In this document: positions 25,290-34,248 of the stretch, one piece after another | How the letters are laid out: each line of letters begins with the position of its first letter | How positions within the stretch are numbered: the stretch's first letter is position 1 | Origin: Wenyingzhuangia heitensis | Lineage (GTDB): Bacteria; Bacteroidota; Bacteroidia; Flavobacteriales; Flavobacteriaceae | DNA length: 64,000 nt | NCBI RefSeq assembly: GCF_011762155.1 | Contig: NZ_JAASQL010000001.1 | Location: 1,860,001 to 1,924,000 of the forward strand | Direction: 5' to 3' | Position numbers and translations under genes: made by a program | Notes under the pieces: generated by a model | The model's database searches: none | Told to the model about the DNA's origin: nothing | What the model saw: only the letters and a program-made list of their open reading frames with translations

Positions 25290-28200
25290 ATGGGGAAAAA
25301 AGTTTTTAGAATACATAATGAAGGAGCTAATAGTGTTGATTGGTTTTCTTCAGATAATATTAATTCATCTGTCATTGAGTCAATCAAAACAGATGGAGGT
25401 AACGGTCAATCATTACCTACGTCAATCCCAAGTCCATTTGCTAGAATAGACCTTGTAAGAACTGCTTTTAAGACATTAGGAACTACTGGAGAATTAGATG
25501 GAGTAACAAAAAATGGAATTTGTGTAGCAACAGACAATCACAAATTAGTATCCGATGCATTAGATATTGGGCAGATTTTTTTCAATTTTGACAAACATCA
25601 AAAAGATTTACAACTTATTTCATGGTCAAAAAAAGATAGTATTGAAAAACTACTTAATTCTGGAGATCCTAATCATGTACATCTAGGTAAAACTTTAGAG
25701 TTGTTTTTAAAACAAGATAGCAAACAATACAACTTTAATGAACTTGAAGAAATTGTAATTCTTAAATACAAGTATAAGGTTATAGGTGGAACTTCTCCTA
25801 GAACACTTTTCTTCGCAAGTCCTAATCAAATAGAAACCAGTATTAATTTTGGTCAAGACACCATGTTAGACCAAAAATTATTACCACTATATAAAAGAGA
25901 AAAAAATTACATAAAATATTTATTTGCACTTAGCAAACAATCAAAATTTGATTTTTATTTTCCTGAATTAAACAGTTATCTTTTAAAAACATGGGAACAG
26001 TTAAGATCTTTTAATGCTCAATTATTTGATGAATTAATGTCAATGGACATTACTACTTATCTGGAATCTTTAAGCCCTGTTTATTTTTCAAACAATACAG
26101 GCCACCCTCTTAGTATTATTGAAAATATTTCTATAAAACAATTTAAAAGAAATATAATAGCACTAGCAAAAGAAAGTGATTTTGTAATTGACTCTATCAA
26201 AGAAGACATAAAACCTTTAGTTTTACCTACAGAGCATTTTGCTTATAAGTTAAAGTATACAGAAGATTTTTGGAATCCAAAAACGGAAGTGCCTTATTTT
26301 GATCCAACACCTGTTTTAGAAAGAACGTTACCGGAGCAAGGAGATAAATATCCTTACTTAACTATGAATGATTTTCTTGCGGATGAAATTATAAAATTGC
26401 CATATAAAATAGATACATCTAAATTTGTTTCTTTTGGCAGTGAAGACTATTTATTGCCATTAAAAGATACTTTCTTTGATTATTTTACAACGGAAGATTT
26501 ATTAACAAAAAAACTGTTGGCTATAAAAGAATTAGCGGGTGAAAGTGTAGAGGTAAGTTTAAAAATTCCAATTAAAAAAGGATACATTAGTTACAGAAAA
26601 ATTTATCACACAAAACAATCCGATGATATTTTGGTGTCAAATGATAAAGGGGTAATCAAAGAAGCTTCATTCGCTTTGGCAATATACCCATTCACCAAAG
26701 GTGAAAATATTCAACAGCAATATACAATAGGTATTGCCAATCCAGCGTATGATTTAAATAGTATAGGAGTAGAAATATACAATGATGAAGCTAATAAAAA
26801 ATTAAAACCGCTAACGTCTCAAAAGAGAAGTCAAAATATTTGTGAAACTATTCAAACAGTAGTGAGTGAATCTTTTGATAGGGTAAAAGTATCTCTAGAT
26901 CAATTCTATGGTATGCTAATTCCTGCTTTTGTAAATATAGAAGCTAATGGTGGTGATGTATATACCTTTTCAATAGATTTAGGTACTACAAATACTCATA
27001 TTGAATATAAAATAGAGGGAAAAGGAAGTTCAAAACCTTTTGATATCTTAAATAATGAACAACAAATAGCGTTTAGTTTCCCTTTTGAATTGTCTTATAG
27101 ATCTGATATTTTAGGTAGGATTAAAGACAGTCAAAATTATTTAAAGCAAGAAATTATACCCGTTTCTATTGGAAACGACTCTCTTTATAAAGTACCGTTT
27201 AGAACCAGTTTATTAGAAAATAAAAACATTAATTACAACAAACCTTCTTTTCTTTTTGCTGATGCAAATATTGCTTTTGATTATGAAAAAATACCATTAA
27301 GACCTTATTTAAAGTCGATTACTAACTTAAAATGGTCTACAGAAACAAATAATGAAAAACAAATAGCTCATTATATTGAAGAATTGTTACAACTATGTAA
27401 AAACAAAGTAACAGTTAACAATGGAAACTTAAAGGAGACTAAAGTAATATGGTTTTTCCCAGTGAGTATGACTACAAATCATTTAAGAAAATTTAGAAAT
27501 ATTTGGGTTGAAAAATTTGAAAAAGTATTCAATAAAGATGCAGAAAACAATTTATCTGACTTTCCTGAAAGCGTAGCCCCTTTTTATTATTTTAAGGAAG
27601 TTGAATCAATCAAACATTCTGCAAAACCTTCTGTTTCAATTGATATTGGTGGAGGAACAACGGATATAATGATTTTTGAGAATAATAAACCACAAGTTAT
27701 ATCTTCCTTTAATTTTGCAGGGAATTCTATTTTTGGAAATGGATTTAATGGGAATATAAATTCAAATGGTTTTGTACAAAAATATAAAGAGAGCATTTCA
27801 AAAATATTTGAAGAGAATAAGTTAACAGATGAGCAAGTAATATTTGATAGAATTTACAATGAATATCAGTCTTCTTCAGATTTTATAAATTTCTTATTCT
27901 CTTTAATCGACAATCAGAAAGTCATTGATAAACATTTAGATTTAGATTTTAACAAAATGTTGTCTAATGATGAGGACTTTAAGATAATATTCCTAACATT
28001 CTATTCTTCTATTATTTATCACATTGCTCAATTGATGAAAATGGATGGATACGATATTCCCCGAAACATTGTTTTTAGTGGAACAGGATCTAAGACGGTT
28101 AAGATTTTAGATAATAGCAAAAAGTTAGATACACTAACAGATGTTTTCTCTAAAATTTTCGAGAAAGTTTATGGAGAAGAAGTGGATCAGATGACTCTAA

Positions 28201-28658
28201 AATCAACAGAAAATCCTAAACAAGTAACTTGTAAAGGTGGTTTCTATATTGATAGTGATTTTACTATCAAACACAGTAAATTAACCAAAATAAATCTGGG
28301 TGCTTTTGATAAAAATATTATTCAAAATAAATTTTTAGATGATGATTCAACTGTTTTTTATAAAGATTTAAATGATGATTTATATAAAGACGTTATTTTA
28401 AATGTAAATCAATTTTATAAGTTTTTAGAGGAAATAATAAGAGAATTAGATTTAAAGAATGAAATAGGCTTGTCTAATAACTCAATTGAGATGTTTAATA
28501 AGTTAAAAAATCATGATCAGTTAGATCATATTATAAATGGGGTACAGTTATTAAAAAAAGATACAATAGATACTGATGTAATAGATCAAACACTTTTCTT
28601 TTACCCTATAATTGGATTAATTTATGAAATTTCATCTGAATTAAACGATTTAAATTAG
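25290..28658 (+). CDS. Giant Hsp70/actin-like ATPase
   Basis: 1122 residues. A long N-terminal part (1-550) of no known family is followed by an actin-superfamily ATPase: phosphate-1 loop FSIDLGTTNTH (about 560-570), phosphate-2 loop SIDIGGGTTD at 783-792, and the adenosine motif IVFSGTGSKTVK near 927. These are the motifs of DnaK and actin. No peptide-binding domain of classical Hsp70 is visible. Size and layout recall the SrfB family of large Hsp70-like proteins, but this is an impression to be tested. It starts 5 bases after the tubulin-like gene. With it, the operon holds both an actin-like and a tubulin-like NTPase. Confidence 0.75.
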   Translation: MGKKVFRIHNEGANSVDWFSSDNINSSVIESIKTDGGNGQSLPTSIPSPFARIDLVRTAFKTLGTTGELDGVTKNGICVATDNHKLVSDALDIGQIFFNFDKHQKDLQLISWSKKDSIEKLLNSGDPNHVHLGKTLELFLKQDSKQYNFNELEEIVILKYKYKVIGGTSPRTLFFASPNQIETSINFGQDTMLDQKLLPLYKREKNYIKYLFALSKQSKFDFYFPELNSYLLKTWEQLRSFNAQLFDELMSMDITTYLESLSPVYFSNNTGHPLSIIENISIKQFKRNIIALAKESDFVIDSIKEDIKPLVLPTEHFAYKLKYTEDFWNPKTEVPYFDPTPVLERTLPEQGDKYPYLTMNDFLADEIIKLPYKIDTSKFVSFGSEDYLLPLKDTFFDYFTTEDLLTKKLLAIKELAGESVEVSLKIPIKKGYISYRKIYHTKQSDDILVSNDKGVIKEASFALAIYPFTKGENIQQQYTIGIANPAYDLNSIGVEIYNDEANKKLKPLTSQKRSQNICETIQTVVSESFDRVKVSLDQFYGMLIPAFVNIEANGGDVYTFSIDLGTTNTHIEYKIEGKGSSKPFDILNNEQQIAFSFPFELSYRSDILGRIKDSQNYLKQEIIPVSIGNDSLYKVPFRTSLLENKNINYNKPSFLFADANIAFDYEKIPLRPYLKSITNLKWSTETNNEKQIAHYIEELLQLCKNKVTVNNGNLKETKVIWFFPVSMTTNHLRKFRNIWVEKFEKVFNKDAENNLSDFPESVAPFYYFKEVESIKHSAKPSVSIDIGGGTTDIMIFENNKPQVISSFNFAGNSIFGNGFNGNINSNGFVQKYKESISKIFEENKLTDEQVIFDRIYNEYQSSSDFINFLFSLIDNQKVIDKHLDLDFNKMLSNDEDFKIIFLTFYSSIIYHIAQLMKMDGYDIPRNIVFSGTGSKTVKILDNSKKLDTLTDVFSKIFEKVYGEEVDQMTLKSTENPKQVTCKGGFYIDSDFTIKHSKLTKINLGAFDKNIIQNKFLDDDSTVFYKDLNDDLYKDVILNVNQFYKFLEEIIRELDLKNEIGLSNNSIEMFNKLKNHDQLDHIINGVQLLKKDTIDTDVIDQTLFFYPIIGLIYEISSELNDLN

Positions 28659-28663
28659 TAAAT

Positions 28664-29305
28664 ATGGTGACATTAAATACAACAAATATTACAATTATTT
28701 TGTCTGCTTCTCTTGTAGTGGCTATGGTTATAATCTTTTTTTTAATGCTAAAGAACAAGAAATTAAAATTAGAAATTACAGATATAAAAGAAAAGCTTAG
28801 AAAAATAAAAAAAGAGTTGGAGTTAAGAAATTTTAGACCTCGAGAACCTAGGAGTAAGCAAATTTTAAAAGAAGAAAGTGTTCTTGTTAAAAACGAGACT
28901 CCAAAGATTCAAGAAGTAGCGAAAGATGATGTAATTTCCGAAACCATTGAATTAAATGTGTCAAGTAAAAGTATTGACAATACAAGAACTGTGATTTATC
29001 TACCTGGACCTTTTGAAGATTCTAAGTTTGCTGTAGAAGAGGCAAAAGATATTAAAAAAGAAAATACTTTATACAAAATAACACTAGAGAATAAAACGGC
29101 AACTATTGGAGTCTTAGAAATCCTTTCAGATGTAGATTTTTCAAGAGCTTTAAGTTCTTCAAAACAATATCTGGAAACTGCATGTAGCTATAAAAATGCA
29201 TTCTCTATATCATCTAAAAAAATTAAACAAGTTGAACCAGGTAAAGTAGAATTAAGAGGTACAGATTGGGTTGTCTTAAATAAAATTAAAATTGAATTTC
29301 AATAA
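28664..29305 (+). CDS. Bitopic membrane protein with coiled coil
   Basis: 213 residues: N-terminal membrane helix (ITIILSASLVVAMVIIFFLM), a basic coiled coil (KLKLEITDIKEKLRKIKKEL), a low-complexity linker, and a C-terminal globular domain of about 110 residues (TRTVIYLPGPFEDSKF to the end). The topology puts the C-terminal domain in the cytoplasm if the positive-inside rule holds (KNKK after the helix). No family recognised. It sits between the Hsp70-like and ZorA-like genes and may tether one to the other. Confidence 0.6.
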   Translation: MVTLNTTNITIILSASLVVAMVIIFFLMLKNKKLKLEITDIKEKLRKIKKELELRNFRPREPRSKQILKEESVLVKNETPKIQEVAKDDVISETIELNVSSKSIDNTRTVIYLPGPFEDSKFAVEEAKDIKKENTLYKITLENKTATIGVLEILSDVDFSRALSSSKQYLETACSYKNAFSISSKKIKQVEPGKVELRGTDWVVLNKIKIEFQ

Positions 29306-29313
29306 AATAAAAA

Positions 29314-30993
29314 ATGCTAGTTATTTTAATAGAGAATATAAAAGGTTTCAACTTATTACAAAAAACAGAATTGGTTTTTGTAGGTTTAATTATAGCTTAT
29401 CAAATATATCTATTATTTAGATTAATAAATCTGGTAAGTATTTTTAAAAATATATTTAAAATTTTGCCCGTAGTAAATAATATTAATGGTGATGTTAAGA
29501 ATGAAGGAAGTGTAGGTGATTACTTATCAATTACAGAAGCAACAAACCCTACGTTCCAAAGAATTTTAGATGCTATTAACAACTATTTAAATAAAAATAA
29601 AGGGGCTACAGTAGAATTTAATATTCTTAAAGATATTGTCGATAGAAATGTTGACATAGACGAAGAAGATATCAATAATAGAATCCCAGCTCCTTTATAT
29701 GCAGGATTAGCAGCAACCATGTTGGGAATTATTTTTGGTTTATTCAACATGGATTTTGATATAAACACAGAGTCATCGGATTTAATTAACAATATTGAAC
29801 CCTTAATATTTGGTGTTAAAATTGCAATGATTGCAAGTGTAACGGGATTAATAATAACTACGTTTTTTTCAGTATTTCTGTTTAAAAAATCCAAAACCCA
29901 AATGGACATTGGTAGAAATGATTTTTTAGGGTTGTTACAAAGAGATTTGTTGCCAAGAATGGAACAGTCTAAATTACCAGAGGTAAGTATCCTTTCTCGT
30001 AAATTAGATCATTTTGCATTAAATACTATAAGTTCTATAGATAAACTGGATACTGTTGTTGCTAACTCAATCTCAGTTATAGAAAATGAAAAGAAATTAA
30101 TTGAAGAAATTAAGTCATTAGATATAACAAAGGTTTCTAGTTCAAATTTAGATATTTTCAACAAATTAAAAGGAATGATGGATTCCTTTGATAAGTTTGC
30201 TATATACTATACTACGCTTAATAAATCTCTTGCTACTACAGATAAATTGCTAGTCAATCTTGACAAATTTGTAAATGCTACAGAAAATGTCAATGCCATT
30301 TTAGAATCAATAAAAAATCAAATTGTTACAACGGAAAAAGCAACAAACTTTTTTAATCAACACATCAAATCTTTTGAAAGGTATCAAGAAGCTATAAATG
30401 AAGCAATTGCATCAACAGACTCTAAAATGAGTGATGCAATTATTAAGCTAGGTGAATCGGTAAGTAATCAGATGGATGTTTTTAATGTTGCCGTGTCTAG
30501 TTATGATGAAAAATTAAAACTAGCTTTTGAAAATTCTACTAAAAATTTCACAGAGGTATTAAGATCACAAGCTGAACAAAACGGTATTTTAATCAAAAAC
30601 TTAACAGAAAAAGTTACAATTACACTAGAAGATAGCTATAAGAATCAATTAAGAACCAATGAAAAGTTAATTAGCAATTTTTCTGATGAAATATCAAATA
30701 CATTAAAGAATAGCTTACATAGTTTTGAGCAATTTAAAGAATTAAATAAACTTGATGAACTTGCAATCATTAAGAATGAGATTCAAACAATGAATACCAA
30801 TATAAGGACCAGTCAAGATGAAATGGCTGACTTTATAAAAAACACATTGGATGCAGAAAAAAAGGCAAATACAATTACGCTTAAGCCAAAGAAAACTTTA
30901 TTAGAAAAAATCAATGTATACGTGCAATTTGTGACCTACATATTAGTTATTTCTATTTGTATTTGGTTTCTTATTAAAGAACTAAAAGCATGA
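29314..30993 (+). CDS. ZorA-like MotA/TolQ/ExbB channel protein with long helical tail
   Basis: 559 residues. Membrane helices at about 20-42, 127-145 (PLYAGLAATMLGIIFGLF) and 165-190 (FGVKIAMIASVTGLIITTFF); the last two, rich in Gly/Ala/Thr, are the conserved MotA/ExbB core that forms the ion path. Then follow about 340 residues of almost continuous helix, as in ZorA of Zorya defence, and, unlike ZorA, a further helix at the C-terminus (YVQFVTYILVISICIWFLI). The next gene, overlapping by 4 bases, encodes the matching MotB/ZorB partner. The pair should form an ion-driven rotary motor in the inner membrane. Confidence 0.75.
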   Translation: MLVILIENIKGFNLLQKTELVFVGLIIAYQIYLLFRLINLVSIFKNIFKILPVVNNINGDVKNEGSVGDYLSITEATNPTFQRILDAINNYLNKNKGATVEFNILKDIVDRNVDIDEEDINNRIPAPLYAGLAATMLGIIFGLFNMDFDINTESSDLINNIEPLIFGVKIAMIASVTGLIITTFFSVFLFKKSKTQMDIGRNDFLGLLQRDLLPRMEQSKLPEVSILSRKLDHFALNTISSIDKLDTVVANSISVIENEKKLIEEIKSLDITKVSSSNLDIFNKLKGMMDSFDKFAIYYTTLNKSLATTDKLLVNLDKFVNATENVNAILESIKNQIVTTEKATNFFNQHIKSFERYQEAINEAIASTDSKMSDAIIKLGESVSNQMDVFNVAVSSYDEKLKLAFENSTKNFTEVLRSQAEQNGILIKNLTEKVTITLEDSYKNQLRTNEKLISNFSDEISNTLKNSLHSFEQFKELNKLDELAIIKNEIQTMNTNIRTSQDEMADFIKNTLDAEKKANTITLKPKKTLLEKINVYVQFVTYILVISICIWFLIKELKA

Positions 30994-31634
30994 AAAAAAG
31001 TAGCTACTTTTGGGTGGGATACTCTGATTTAATGACAAGTATGTTTTTTTTAATGCTTGTTTTATATGTGGTAACCTTTACTCAGTTAAAAACTGAAATT
31101 CAGAAGCTAATTGTGACTCAAACAATGGTGGATAAAATAAAAGAAATTCAGAATGCTTTAAATTCTTTAGATGAAAAATATTTCGAATTTGACAAAGAAA
31201 GTAAAAGGTACAAGTTAAAAATTGATGCTAGTTTTAGACCAGGGAGTAAGAATATTTTTGATATCCCGACAGATAAAAGAGAGGAGCTTTTTGATGCAGG
31301 GAATGAATTGTATAACAAATTAGAATCAATTATAAAGCAAAATAAAAATGTAGATTATCTTTTAATTATTGAAGGAAATACGGCTAGGTACCAGAATAAT
31401 TATTTAGAAAATCCTGATAGAGGTTATGAGTTGAGTTATCAAAGAGCTTTAGCGTTAAATAATTTTTGGAAATCTAAAGGAATAGACTTTATAAAATTAG
31501 CACCTCAATGCGAAATTATTTTAGCGGGTAGTGGTTATTTTGGTCAGTCTCGTGATAATATCATTGAAAGTAATAACAAACGTTTTACCATTCAAATTAC
31601 TTCTAAAATAGGTAAATTAATAGAAAATGATTAA
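30990..31634 (+). CDS. ZorB-like MotB/OmpA stator protein
   Basis: 214 residues. A single membrane helix begins right after the key Asp13 (SDLMTSMFFLMLVLYVVTF), the ion-carrying position of MotB/TolR/ZorB, followed by a linker and an OmpA-like peptidoglycan-binding domain (LLIIEGNTAR, YELSYQRALALNNFWKSKGI, NNKRFTIQI). Together with the ZorA-like protein it forms an ion-driven complex fixed to the cell wall. The gene overlaps its neighbours on both sides (4 and 8 bases), showing tight co-translation. Confidence 0.82.
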   Translation: MKKSSYFWVGYSDLMTSMFFLMLVLYVVTFTQLKTEIQKLIVTQTMVDKIKEIQNALNSLDEKYFEFDKESKRYKLKIDASFRPGSKNIFDIPTDKREELFDAGNELYNKLESIIKQNKNVDYLLIIEGNTARYQNNYLENPDRGYELSYQRALALNNFWKSKGIDFIKLAPQCEIILAGSGYFGQSRDNIIESNNKRFTIQITSKIGKLIEND

Positions 31635-33030
31635 TAAGAGAATTGTAACCTTTACATTTTTAATCATATTAACAACCATTGTTACTTCATGTGTGAATTG
31701 TTCTAGGTCTGCAAGATCTAAATTAAGAAACACAGATGAAAACCATCAGATTCATAATACGAATAGAGAAAAAAAAGAAGTCAAAAAACAAACAGTAAAT
31801 AATTTACCTTCATTGTTTCAAAAACTTCAAAAAAGTGTTTTTATGATTTATGGTGTAGATAGCCATAATGAAATAATTCAAGGGAGTGGTTTTGTGATTG
31901 ATAAATCTGGAATTTGTATAACAAATTATCATGTACTTAAAAACTTAAATAAATGTAAGATTAAATTATATGATGGTAAAACATATCATATAACAGAAAT
32001 CATTCAAGCTAGTAATCAAGAGGCTTTAGATTATGTGATTTTTAAAATAAATACAACTTTCAATCATAGTTTAGAAATTAGCAAACAAAACTCTCAAATA
32101 GGAGATGATGTGTTTGCGATTGGAAGCCCACGTGGTCTCGAAAATACACTAACAAAAGGAGCTATATCTCAGTTCAGAAACAATAAATACATTCAAATTG
32201 ATGCAACTATTGATCATGGTAGTTCTGGAGGTCCATTATTTAATATGAAAGGTGAAGTGATAGGAATAACAACTTCTGGAATTGAAGGATCAGACTTAAA
32301 TTTTGCTATTGATATCTCAAAAGTTCCAATTAAAAATATATTCAGAGAAAAAAAAGAGAAGTTAAACATAACTTTTGATAATCATACTTCTACTACAGGT
32401 CAAATAATACATCATAGTTTTTACACATTGTCTTATGTTGAAAAATATGAACAACCAGAATGGGTTGCATATAAGTTAATCCCTCAGTATTTGGTTAAAA
32501 AAGTAGAACGTAGGAATCGTTTTAAAATTGACAGAGCAGTAAAAACAGGTTCTGCTACTTTAACTGATTATAAGGGTTCAGGTTATGATCGAGGTCATTT
32601 AGCTCCTGCTGGTGCGATGTCATTCAGTAGTGTTGCAATGGAGGATAGTTTTTATATGAGTAATATGTCTCCACAAGTACCAGGTTTTAATAGAGGAATT
32701 TGGAAAAGTTTAGAAAGTAAAGTAAGGTATTGGACTTCATCATCCGATAGTTTGTATGTTGTTAGTGGTCCTATTCTAAAAAATATATCAAAAACAATCG
32801 GTGAAAATAAAGTAGGAGTCCCAAATTATTACTATAAAGTAATTGTAAAGTTCAAAAACAACAAAACTCAAGCTTGTGCCTTTTTATTACCCAATAAAAA
32901 AAGCAACAAAAAGCTAAATGATTACCTGTGTACAATTGATGAAATTGAAGAATTATCAGGGATAGATTTTAATGTGAACTTTCCTAATAGTTTAGAAAAT
33001 GAATTAGAAAAAAAATATGATTTTTTCTAA
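31627..33030 (+). CDS. Lipoprotein fusion: trypsin-like serine protease plus NUC1 nuclease
   Basis: 467 residues. Lipobox VTSC (Cys22) predicts an exported, lipid-anchored protein. Residues about 60-240 are an HtrA-like (S1C) protease domain with complete triad: His102 (TNYHVL), Asp135 (EALDYVIF), Ser200 (DHGSSGGPLF); there is no PDZ domain. Residues about 260-465 are a DNA/RNA non-specific endonuclease (NUC1): DRGH at 321-324 with catalytic His324, and metal-binding Asn355 in the FNRGIWKSLE block. It is the last gene of the operon and looks like its effector, acting in the periplasm. Protease control of the nuclease is inferred from the fusion. Confidence 0.82.
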   Translation: MINKRIVTFTFLIILTTIVTSCVNCSRSARSKLRNTDENHQIHNTNREKKEVKKQTVNNLPSLFQKLQKSVFMIYGVDSHNEIIQGSGFVIDKSGICITNYHVLKNLNKCKIKLYDGKTYHITEIIQASNQEALDYVIFKINTTFNHSLEISKQNSQIGDDVFAIGSPRGLENTLTKGAISQFRNNKYIQIDATIDHGSSGGPLFNMKGEVIGITTSGIEGSDLNFAIDISKVPIKNIFREKKEKLNITFDNHTSTTGQIIHHSFYTLSYVEKYEQPEWVAYKLIPQYLVKKVERRNRFKIDRAVKTGSATLTDYKGSGYDRGHLAPAGAMSFSSVAMEDSFYMSNMSPQVPGFNRGIWKSLESKVRYWTSSSDSLYVVSGPILKNISKTIGENKVGVPNYYYKVIVKFKNNKTQACAFLLPNKKSNKKLNDYLCTIDEIEELSGIDFNVNFPNSLENELEKKYDFF

Positions 33031-33090
33031 GTAAACAATAACCTTTGTAAAGGTTATGAGAGTTTATAATCAATTAAAAATAGTGTTATA

Positions 33091-33414
33091 ATGTTAAAAG
33101 AAATAAAAGATACGGTAATAATAAAAGTAATTTTAGTTATATTATTATTCATGTGTTTGTTAAACATGCCCTATGGATTTTATCAACTGGTTCGTTTTGT
33201 TGCATTAGTAGGTTTTGGTTTTTTGGCATACAAATCGAACGAAACCAATAAAAGTACTGATATGTTTATTTATGGAGGGCTTGCCTTACTTTTTCAACCT
33301 TTTTTTAAAATCTCATTAGGTAGAGAATTATGGAATATTTTAGATGTAATCATTGGTATAGGACTTTTGATCAGTCTGTTTTTTGAGAGATCAAAACTAA
33401 AAAAAAGCAAATAA
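33091..33414 (+). CDS. Small membrane protein, DUF6804-like
   Basis: 107 residues with about four membrane helices (VILVILLFMCLLNM, YQLVRFVALVGFGFLAY, FIYGGLALLFQPFF, DVIIGIGLLISLFF). The MPYGFYQLVRF motif resembles the DUF6804 family of small membrane proteins. Placed 60 bases after the big operon with no terminator between, so it could be co-transcribed; relation to the system is uncertain. Confidence 0.55.
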   Translation: MLKEIKDTVIIKVILVILLFMCLLNMPYGFYQLVRFVALVGFGFLAYKSNETNKSTDMFIYGGLALLFQPFFKISLGRELWNILDVIIGIGLLISLFFERSKLKKSK

Positions 33415-33439
33415 TTTTCTTTTAATAGATAAAACTTAC

Positions 33440-33712
33440 ATGAGAAAATTTACAGATTTAGAAAACGGAATTAATATTATTAATTGTACAACTTGCTCTT
33501 TTACGCTAGAAATTAAGATTGAAGAATATGGTCCTCCCAATTTACCTAAGGTAAGAAGTTATGTAGGTCAATGTGAAGAGTGCGGTACAATTATATATAA
33601 TTATAGAAAAGAGCAGTGTGCTTGTGGAGGAAGTTTTGAAACGGAAGCTATCATTTTTTGTGAATCATGCCATGGTACAGATTTTCTAATAGATAGAACT
33701 AATGAGTTATAA
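33440..33712 (+). CDS. Small double zinc-ribbon protein
   Basis: 90 residues with four cysteine pairs (CTTC, CEEC, CACGG, CESC) that can form two zinc ribbons. No enzyme motif. Proteins of this size and type bind nucleic acid or other proteins. It follows the small membrane protein gene by 25 bases. No known family recognised. Confidence 0.55.
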   Translation: MRKFTDLENGINIINCTTCSFTLEIKIEEYGPPNLPKVRSYVGQCEECGTIIYNYRKEQCACGGSFETEAIIFCESCHGTDFLIDRTNEL

Positions 33713-33750
33713 TAATTGATAAATTAAAAAAAGACTAACATCTGTCTACT

Positions 33751-33804
33751 TGTCATTTCGAGTAAAATACGAAACGTAGTGCATTATTTTGTATCGAGAA
33801 ATAG
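33751..33804. repeat. 54-base intergenic repeat, copy 1
   Basis: Begins TGTCATTTCGAGT and ends TGTATCGAGAAATAG. About nine in ten bases equal copy 2 at 33901-33954. Inner AAAAT/ATTTT can pair, so a hairpin is likely. Confidence 0.65.
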
Positions 33805-33900
33805 GTTTAATTGCAGTTAGGTCTTTTTACTACTCATCTTTTTACTTTCTACCCAAAGTCTTTTACTATAAATCTTGATACCTACTACTTTCTACCTCCC

Positions 33901-33954
33901 TGTCATTTCGAGTGAAATACGCAACGCAGTGAAGTATTTTGTATCGAGAAATAG
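33901..33954. repeat. 54-base intergenic repeat, copy 2
   Basis: Same ends as copy 1; inner AAATAC/GTATTT pairing is retained although the bases differ slightly. The sequence type (CATTTCGAGTGAAATACGCA) looks like a dispersed flavobacterial repeat. Confidence 0.65.
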
Positions 33955-34248
33955 TTCTATTATTAAAATGTTTAATTTTATCTATTATTCATCCTTCTAC
34001 CTTCTACCCATAGTCCTTTTACCAACTACCAGATAGCTACTACCAAAAATGCACCCCACCCACACAAATCATAAAAACCATGTCAATTATCAACAAAACC
34101 AATCAATCTATTGGAATGACTTCGTATATTTAACTAAAATTGTGGTCAGTTGTATAATTCCATGTTTATTTTGTCAAAACATTATTAAGAATAAGGTTTA
34201 GATTAAGAACTAAGTAAAAATGTACAACTGAGAAAAACAGGAATAAAG

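Larger units (their letters stand above)
33713..34248. other. Intergenic region with dispersed repeats
   Basis: 536 bases, no supported gene. Holds two 54-base direct repeats (33751-33804, 33901-33954) and, between and after them, two diverged copies of a pyrimidine-rich sequence (ACTTTCTACC and CCTTCTACC stretches). Looks like a repeat cluster of intergenic type that also separates the ZorAB-like region from the restriction region. Confidence 0.6.

Noticed and set aside
22014-33030. Assigning the operon as ordinary Zorya
   Set aside because: ZorC, ZorD, ZorE, ZorF or ZorG homologues are not recognised; only the ZorAB-like pair is shared.
33751-33954. CRISPR-like array from the two 54-base repeats
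   Set aside because: There are only two copies with a long, non-spacer interval and no cas genes.
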